Assembly: GCA_051294375.1 (NCBI GenBank) | Contig: JBJCIZ010000239.1 | Coordinates: forward strand, 6,743,545 to 6,807,544 | DNA from: Paraspadella gotoi | Lineage: Eukaryota; Chaetognatha | Direction of reading: 5' to 3' | Length of the DNA stretch: 64,000 nucleotides | In this document: positions 57,618-64,000 of the stretch, piece after piece | How the letters are laid out: the number at the start of each line of letters is the position of its first letter | Position numbering within the stretch: the stretch's first letter is position 1 | The notes under the pieces: generated by a model | Told to the model about the DNA's origin: nothing | The model's database searches: none | The model's input: the letters and a program-made list of their open reading frames with translations, nothing else | Translations under genes and position numbers: made by a program

Positions 57618-58354
57618 TTAATTTTTGGGCGTGTCGGCCGCTCCCATGCTGCTGATTCCTTTGCCGATGTCCGTCCCTGTTTTGGGCAGTGGAAGCGACG
57701 GAACCAAACCGATTCCCTGAGAAGTTTGGAAGAAAAATTCATTTTTAATTTTGATTTAAGACAATGAGCTCCTTGACGAAGGCAGGTTGCGTGACAGAAG
57801 AAACTTTGAGTTTGACAATATTCCCTTTCATCCGAATTGCTACTTTCGGATATATAATTCTTTCCCTCGTTCGAATAATATTGCAGGTTTCTTCGAACTA
57901 TTGCCCGTTTTATCTTAACTTGCTTTTTCGCTGTTAACAATACTGACTAACTTTTCCAAAAAGAGCATCTGAATTTAATTTTAACCCAAATCTGTTTAAA
58001 AACTAAAAACCCAATCTAACCTTAATTCTTAACCCTGATCTCTAAACTAATCTTTAAAACTTAAACTTTATTCCGAATTTGTAATGAAATGGGACGTTTG
58101 GGGAAAATAAGGCCAAAATACTTTTGTTTCCCCCTCAGACTTATCTGCAAGAAATACTGCAATCTCTCTTACGTACCTGCAAGAAATACTGTAATCCTTC
58201 GGCGAGCTTGACAGGAGCTTCAGCCAAAATATTGGCCACGTCCGAAATTTCTAGGAGAGTCGCCTTCTGTTTGTTGTCCAACTTGTTGTACATTGTGTGG
58301 ACCTAAGGGATAAAAAAAAACGAAAATTACGTCCTGCACCTCGAAAATTTTAAC

Positions 58355-58427
<73 letters not shown>

Positions 58428-60508
58428 CGAGAGAGCGAGGGAGCGAGCGCGCGCAAAGAATCTTCGGTCCAAAATAGATCATAATTTTAACGTTTTTCAT
58501 TACTTTTGTAAGTATGCGCCAATTTGATTCGTGATCTGAAAATAGCGCCGACTCTAACGCATGTTTAAAATATAACCAATTTTACAATAAACTTAAAAAT
58601 TTAATTTAAAAGTAATTTTTGTTGTTGTTTTAATAGCGTTAGCCTTATCAATTCACAGTCACAACCGTCCCTCCGTCTCACCGTGTGATTGAAGGATGCT
58701 TCCTTTCCCGTGACCAGCAAGACGTTGGCCCTCATCCCGTTCAACTCGGCGGCCGTGAGTTCCGTTCGACGCTTGAAGGATTCGACGAACGCGCGGAGGT
58801 TGTGCGCGTTGCGTTTGTGGTAGAGTCGATCAGTGAAGTTCTTGATGACGGCGTCGATCTCGCCCGTAGTTTTGGCGCCTGACGACAGAGGGACTCGCCT
58901 CTCAATTCTTCTATATATATATCTATCTTTCCCATCTTTAAATTCTTTTTTTCCCCTTGACTCAGTTTGCTCTCTTTCTGTATCCTTTTCCTTTCTTTTT
59001 TCGCCTCTCTTCTCCCTTTTCTCCCTTTTAAATTCCCCCTCCGCCCCCACACCTTGGATCTGATGCGTGCCGAACCGGTGAAGCACCAAGTAGCTCTCAA
59101 CCGAAGGGTCCATCCCGATGTGATCCAACTTCCAGGTTAGTACGGAGTCTCTCGCCACTTCCATGAATCCCGCCGTCGTGGAGGTGCAATGGATGAGGCA
59201 GAGGCCGAGGCACCTGTCGGGGTGCAACAGGCCGAACCGAGCCAGGATGTTGGCACCTGGAAAAATAAAGGGAATTCAAATCCTTCGTCGCGCAGCGTAT
59301 TTTAGATTCGCGCGGAATTTGAAATCGTCTTTTTTTGGTTCCATTGGGATTCNNNNNNNNNNGTAGCGCTGGTAGTCGTTTAGATTGGAATCGGCGAAAA
59401 TAACAAAAGAGCAACCAAATTTAAACGCATTAAATTAATTTAATTTAAATAATTTACGTTATACTTCCGTAGTTTCTACGACCATAGTTTTGGCGAAATG
59501 TGTCCGAAAAAAAATAATTAGAGTTGTTCCCTTTGAAACTATTGTATTTTTGACTGTCGTAATTATTTGTAATTTGCGACCCATGGCCTTCCGGCCCGTC
59601 TAAAGAAATAAAACCAAACCTAACCTAAATTTATGGTCTTGATATCGCTTTTTAAGTATTAATCTACAGACCGACCGACCGACAAGTGACTTATTGAGTT
59701 GCTATTTAAGTTTATTTGAGTATTAGTGGCGCAACTAAAAATAAAGTTATACGATTTCTGAAGATTATATTTTTATCTCTTACGCTTCGTTCGATTCCTT
59801 TAGGGCCCAAAGTAATTAGGAAGAAAAAGAAAAGTGGGGGAAAATAATCAATATTGAAATATTAAAATATTTACTTCAGTGATACTGGTAGGGAAGCCTG
59901 GTACTCTGGGAGTGAATAAACGAGACTGTGAGAGAGTCTTAATTGAAAACTTGCATTATTTTGTAAGAGTGTAAGCCAGTCCTAAGTCAGGGGCAATATA
60001 GCTTATTTATTAAAGGAATGGATAATTTTGTATCAGTTGTACAAATTTTATTAAATATTCATTAATATCTAATATCTAATGATATGTTATCAATTATATA
60101 TTCAATTATATAATATATATATTAATCAACGTTTACGAGACAATGAGACATCCCCAGAGAGTTGCCTCACCCTATTTTTTGTACAAAATCTACACGTTTC
60201 TTTTTCTTTGCAAATCCCTCCCCTTTCTCTTCACCCGTTCATCGTAAAGCCGCTCCCCCCAATTTACCCTCCCTAACTACCCCTCCCCCAACCCCGTCCC
60301 CGCCTCACCTGCTCCTTCCCCCAACCCGACGGCGGCGGCGACATTGAAATAGTCTAGGACATCCTTGATGGCTCCGCCAACTTCGGTGATGGACGGGAAT
60401 CGGTGAACGTCGGGGGCGTCTTCTTCCTGCCCGGGCACGTCCACGTGGATGAAGGTGACTCGTTGGCGGATGCCCGTCATGCAATCGTGATCCGTGAACC
60501 ACTTCACG
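57618..60508 (-). CDS. NDRG: NDRG-family protein (alpha/beta-hydrolase-like), 3' five exons
   Basis: NDRG proteins have a catalytically dead alpha/beta-hydrolase fold and act in stress response, differentiation and trafficking. Exons in transcript order: 60508-60309, 59256-59053, 58878-58682, 58302-58177, 57716-57618, all phase-matched, about 275 residues (full-length proteins are about 360-390). Visible: VTFIHVDVPGQEEDAP; the degenerate nucleophile elbow VGLGEGAGANILARFGLLHP with LGLCLIHC; WKLDHIGMDPSVESYLVLHRFG; MRANVLLVTGKEASFNHTV; and a tail GIGLVPSLPLPKTGTDIGKG. The catalytic Ser of the elbow is Gly, as in the family. The motif set is nearest the invertebrate MESK2 type. The first 90-100 residues must be encoded further right; I found no convincing exon for them up to 64000. 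Confidence 0.9.
57946..58112. mobile_element. Telomere-like MITE, short copy in the last NDRG intron
   Basis: Left end acttttccaaaaagagcatc and right end atgggacgtttggggaaaat with aaggcc. The core has taaccctgatctctaaac. About 165 bp long, located between NDRG exons 58177-58302 and 57618-57716. Confidence 0.5.
58360..58435 (+). repeat. (GA)n microsatellite in an NDRG intron
   Basis: Nearly pure GA. On the coding (minus) strand it is a CT tract about 60-130 bases before the 3' splice site at 58303. Confidence 0.9.
59353..59362. other. Assembly gap (10 N)
   Basis: Ten N in the NDRG intron between exons 60508-60309 and 59256-59053. Confidence 1.
59895..60058 (-). repeat. R3 repeat copy upstream of the NDRG exon
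   Basis: Reverse-orientation copy containing gggagtgaataaacgagact, aggggcaatatagcttattt and a degenerate cagttgtacaaat end. It shares both flanks with the copy at 42345-42550. Confidence 0.5.
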
Positions 60509-60719
60509 CTGGCCGGGGGGGGGGAGAGGAAGCGAAGGAGGGGGAGAGTCAAGAAGTTGGGAATATTGAACAATTTTCAAAATCTTTAAAAACATTCCGT
60601 ATTTAACTATTAGTGATCAAACGGGTTGCCTGTGATGCTCAGCGGAAATGGCACGAAAGAAAGAGCATTCAAGGTTCCACCCGATATCAATCTTTATGGG
60701 TCGAAAAGACCATTTTCTA

Positions 60720-60895
60720 CGGAATAGCTTTTCTTTTTCCTTTTCTTCTCCTTTCATTTCATTTTTCTTTCTTTTTCCTTTCATTTCATTTTTATTTCTT
60801 TTTCCTTTCCTTTCATTTCATTTTTCTTTCATTTTCCTTTCCTCTTTCCATTTCCCATTTTTCTTTCCTTTTATTTCCTTTTCTTCTCTCAAGAC
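60720..60895 (+). repeat. TTTC/CATTT pyrimidine-rich simple repeat
   Basis: Irregular tcctttcatttcatttttct units. No coding value; the open frame across it is compositional. Confidence 0.75.
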
Positions 60896-60975
60896 ACTTG
60901 GCTTCCCGTGTCATTTTCTCTTAAAAGGTCATTTCCTCTCAAGTTCGACCAATAAGACTCGTGTCATTGAGCGGA

Positions 60976-61262
60976 GAGAGAGAGAGGGAGAGAGAGGGAG
61001 AGAGAGAGAGAAAGAGAGAGGGAGAGAGAGGTCGAATTTCATTCAAGTGACACGAGCTTCTGCCATTTCGTCACGTCTTTCCTCCCCCGGATGTGGATTG
61101 AAGAATCCAGGATGTAATTGAAGTGAAGAGGCATAGCGCGGAAACTGTCAAACAACTGCGACTAATTGCGGTAGAGGAGAGAGGGAGAGGGGGAGAGAGA
61201 GGGGGAAAGAGAGAGGGGGAAAGAGAGAGAGGGAGAGAGGGAGAGGGGGAGAGAGGGAGGTG
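60976..61262 (+). repeat. GA/GGGAGA simple repeats
   Basis: Two purine blocks (60976-61030 and 61168-61262) of gagagggagagagag type. Confidence 0.8.
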
Positions 61263-61394
61263 AAGCGACTAAACAAGGGTGGAAGGAATGGACTGAAGGA
61301 GGTTTAAAAAGAAGATAAACCTGAGAAATTGTGCATATGAAGCGGGCATTACCCACGTTCACGCCGCAATTAATCATCGTTCCCTTCGACGTGA

Positions 61395-61460
61395 CCCGGT
61401 AGCTAATTGAGCAAAAGCTTCCGCTCATGACCACTAGGTACCGGGTTCAATCCCAACTCG
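61395..61460 (+). repeat. tRNA-derived SINE-like segment
   Basis: Contains ccactaggtaccgggttcaa, sharing the B box and flanks with the copy at 52845-52918 in the opposite orientation. The A-box end (attgagcaaaagctt) is degenerate. Confidence 0.4.
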
Positions 61461-62059
61461 CCACGAGAAGAAAATATAGTAAACTGTAGAGCAGGAAATG
61501 TGTAGGGGATGGATTAAAGTACGGACGGAAAAAAGTAAGTTTAAATAATGAAAAGAATCAGAAATATAAAGTAGGATGGAGAGTGAAAAAAAAGTATATC
61601 GGGGATTAAGAGGGGTTTAAATAAAGTTGGGAAGAGGGATAGAAGGATAGGGGAAGAGGGATAGAAAGATGGGAGAAGATAGATAGAGAGAAAAAAAGTT
61701 CGCTCTACATTTTACATCGATTTTCGAAGTCGTTTGTCGACGTCGTCTTCGCAGAGATAAAGTGACGCTGATGATTGAGCGAAAATTCGGTCAACTCGGT
61801 TTGTGAAGCGAGGTTAAAAGAAAAAAAAACAAAAGCATTCTGTTGAGAGAAATATCGAAATTTGACTTATATTTTTATGTTTAACGCGAAGATGATAATG
61901 GATAAAAAAAAAGGTTCATTGATTTGGTCGAAACCGATTCGGGGCCTGTAAATAGATATTATATATCATATTATATTTATTATTATTTATTTAATATTAA
62001 ATTTATATTTATTATAATATATATAATATAATTTGTAATTATTATATACAGTTTATACA

Positions 62060-62158
62060 CCAAACCAAAACCTGTCCAAAGTCAAGGACAAGATAACTTA
62101 TTTATTAAATGAATGGATTGAATAATTTCTATATTGGTTCAACCAATTTCATACAGTA
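62060..62158 (-). repeat. R3 repeat copy
   Basis: Contains aacctgtccaaagtcaagga, aagataacttatttattaaa and a terminal tattggttcaaccaatttca. Same family as 2673-2795, in reverse orientation. Confidence 0.5.
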
Positions 62159-62435
62159 TACTTACTCTTTTCTCTCTTCCTTCTCTTTTTCTTCCTCCCC
62201 CTTTCTCCTTCCCTCCACTTTCTCTCCTTTCCTCCATTTTCTTTTCTCACGCTGTGACGACTCGCTTCCCTTCTGTCTCACCGTCTCCTCCGATCTCACT
62301 TGTCACTTTTCACTCTTCAGTGACTCGGAACTTTTTGATCCCTTTCCTGTTCATTCGTGACTTGACTTGCAACTCAACTCGCTCTCTCTTTTTCTCTCCC
62401 TCTCTCTCTCAGTCTTTGTTCTTACTATGAGTATA

Positions 62436-62473
<38 letters not shown>

Positions 62474-63061
62474 GAATCAAAACACATTCGAAGCAGAGTA
62501 AACAGTTGATCTTTCGTGACATTTTCAAATTCACTTTTTAGTTTTTGAACCGAGAGATTCTTAATCTTTCATCATATTTAAAATTTAATATCTAATTTAA
62601 ATTTAAAAAAATATAATCTAATCCTTTACCATAATCCCTAACATAATACCTAACTTGAATCCATAACTCTATAATAACCTTATTTTCTAACAAACCCTTA
62701 TCCTTAACTCTAATATCTAACAAAACTTTAACCACATCTCAAATCAAATTAAATTCCGGTTTAAAGTTGATTGAGGCGCTATCGGAAAGAGGCAACGTCT
62801 GCTACTTTCATCTATCTCGGACTCGCGCTGCATCGACGCTTTTCTTCTCTCGAAAAAAAAGGGGGCGGTGGGGTGGCAGGTAGGGGGCGGCGGGCGTGCG
62901 GGCAGGGGTGGTGGGAGGACGGGTAAGGCGGGTGGGAGGGACGGGCAGGGGGCGCGAGAGATAAGCAGCATGGGCAAGCTTCAAACTGCTTGAAATAAAT
63001 CGTTAAGGACAAACGCACAAATAATTCATCCCGCGGAAATAAAAGAATAAACAAATACAAG

Positions 63062-63126
63062 ACGAAAAGGATCGAACCCGGCGACCACAACGAAAAAAAC
63101 CGGCCGATTTATCTACTGAGCCACAG
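63062..63126 (-). repeat. tRNA-like A and B boxes (SINE or decayed tRNA)
   Basis: The minus strand has gtggctcagtagataaatcg (near-perfect A box) and gccgggttcgatcc (perfect B box) about 30 bases apart. The T-arm 3' side and acceptor stem do not pair, so a working tRNA gene is not supported. Confidence 0.45.
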
Positions 63127-64000
63127 TTCAGCAAAATGAGGAGGAGCGCCAGGGAAAAGGAGAAGGGGGGGAAGCGTAAGATGAAGGGAAATGCGGTTCG
63201 TCCTAGTTTCACCGGCATTCGTCACTGTCGACCATTGCAGATCTCTCTTTCGCTCTATCTCTCTTTCGCTCTATCTCTCTCTCTCTCTCTCTCTCCTTAA
63301 TGACACGCCGCGTATTGCTATTGGTTAAATTTGAGAGGATATTGCCTTTTTCTCTCTCTCTCTCTTTCCCTCTCTCTTTCTCTCTACGTCGTTTTTTCGC
63401 GCTTACTTTTTCTGTCCGTCTCGCTCTCTCTCGTTCTCCCTCTTTCCCTCTCTCCTTCTCTTTAAATATTTGCTCAGATTCTGAATATTTTTCAATTAAT
63501 CATTCTTATCTTACGCCTCTACTAACTTACTAAGCCGCCTCAGCTAATAGGATCTTTCTCAACCCTACTTTTAAAAAGGCCTCTCAGCTGCCTTTCCGTC
63601 TTCCCTAGTTCATCCACGGCTACTTTTACTATATAAAATATACTATATCTAAAAATAACTTGCGTAGATTTTTAAAATTCCCAAAAATGATCGACTGCTT
63701 GGTTGTTGTTTCGATGAATTTTGTCTTGGTTGAAAATTGAAAATTGAAATTCAATATTCGCTCATGAACCTGCACACCAGCGACAATTGTAATGAATAAT
63801 ATACTAGAAATATACTAGAAATAACTTTACATATTGCGAGAATTTTTCTTAAATCTTAACAATGTAACATCCTCCGGGTTTATAAATAGAAATGATCCGT
63901 CGCTTTTATGACGTCATTTATCGTCTCTTTGCAGATGCGCGACACACACACACGCTCTCTCTCTCTCTCTCTCTCTCTCTCACAGTACATTAAAGGCCTT

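Larger units (their letters stand above)
60600..64000. other. Right flank without a recognised gene
   Basis: AT-rich spacer with simple repeats, SINE-like and R3 copies, a telomere-like MITE end near 62750-62795, and CT arrays at 62438-62470, 63340-63460 and 63952-63982. It probably includes the first intron(s) of the minus-strand NDRG gene, whose first exons are not in view. Confidence 0.5.

Noticed and set aside
61330-61434. Minus-strand exon of NDRG (frame with YRVTSKGTMINCGVNVG)
   Set aside because: It does not resemble the expected NDRG segment before KWFTDHDC, and it overlaps a SINE-like segment.
63062-63126. Functional tRNA gene
   Set aside because: A and B boxes are good, but the acceptor and T stems do not pair, and related tRNA-like segments are dispersed in the window.

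Overview
This is animal nuclear DNA in a draft assembly. The genes are split by many GT-AG introns, introns and spacers are AT-rich with microsatellites, SINE-like and MITE-like repeats, and there are four N runs (20556-20565, 30996-31020, 35807-35831, 59353-59362). NDRG, a fukutin-like protein and a Ly6/uPAR-like protein point to a metazoan. Introns are short (about 70-550 bp) and spacing is compact, which suggests a small-bodied invertebrate; the phylum cannot be fixed from this window.

Region 1 (1-25143, + strand) is the striking part. After the 3' end of an unidentified gene, six genes lie head to tail: MCM4, RFC4, RPA2, PRIM1, an unrecognised 330-residue protein, and SMC4. Gaps between coding regions are only 173-395 bp. 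Five of the six are core DNA-replication or chromosome-condensation proteins: helicase, clamp loader, ssDNA binding, primase and condensin. Each gap has a pyrimidine tract plus AG ahead of the next start codon, and only the first gap has a canonical AATAAA. I read this as a candidate polycistronic 'replication operon' resolved by spliced-leader (SL) trans-splicing.

Region 2 (25144-35806) has no convincing protein gene. It holds a 0.85-kb element with 130-bp inverted arms and a 4.8-kb segment present twice, each copy ending at an identical 25-N gap. Each copy carries a short GC-rich island that ends in an SL-RNA-like segment: a splice donor, a perfect hairpin, an Sm-type site and a second hairpin. 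If real, it would supply the trans-splicing machinery that Region 1 predicts.

Region 3 (35.9-64 kb) has four genes. A fukutin/LicD-like gene (+, 35.95-38.59 kb) converges on a long minus-strand gene (about 38.86-52.50 kb) for a disordered Asp/Gly/Lys/Ser-rich protein, rebuilt from phase-matched exons. A small secreted Ly6/uPAR-like gene (+, 54.04-55.72 kb) follows, then the 3' part of an NDRG gene (-, 57.6-60.5 kb, 5' end beyond the mapped exons). Between them are a Tc1/mariner deletion derivative with intact terminal repeats, a MITE family with telomere-like cores, tRNA-derived SINE-like copies, two minisatellites and many GA/CT tracts.
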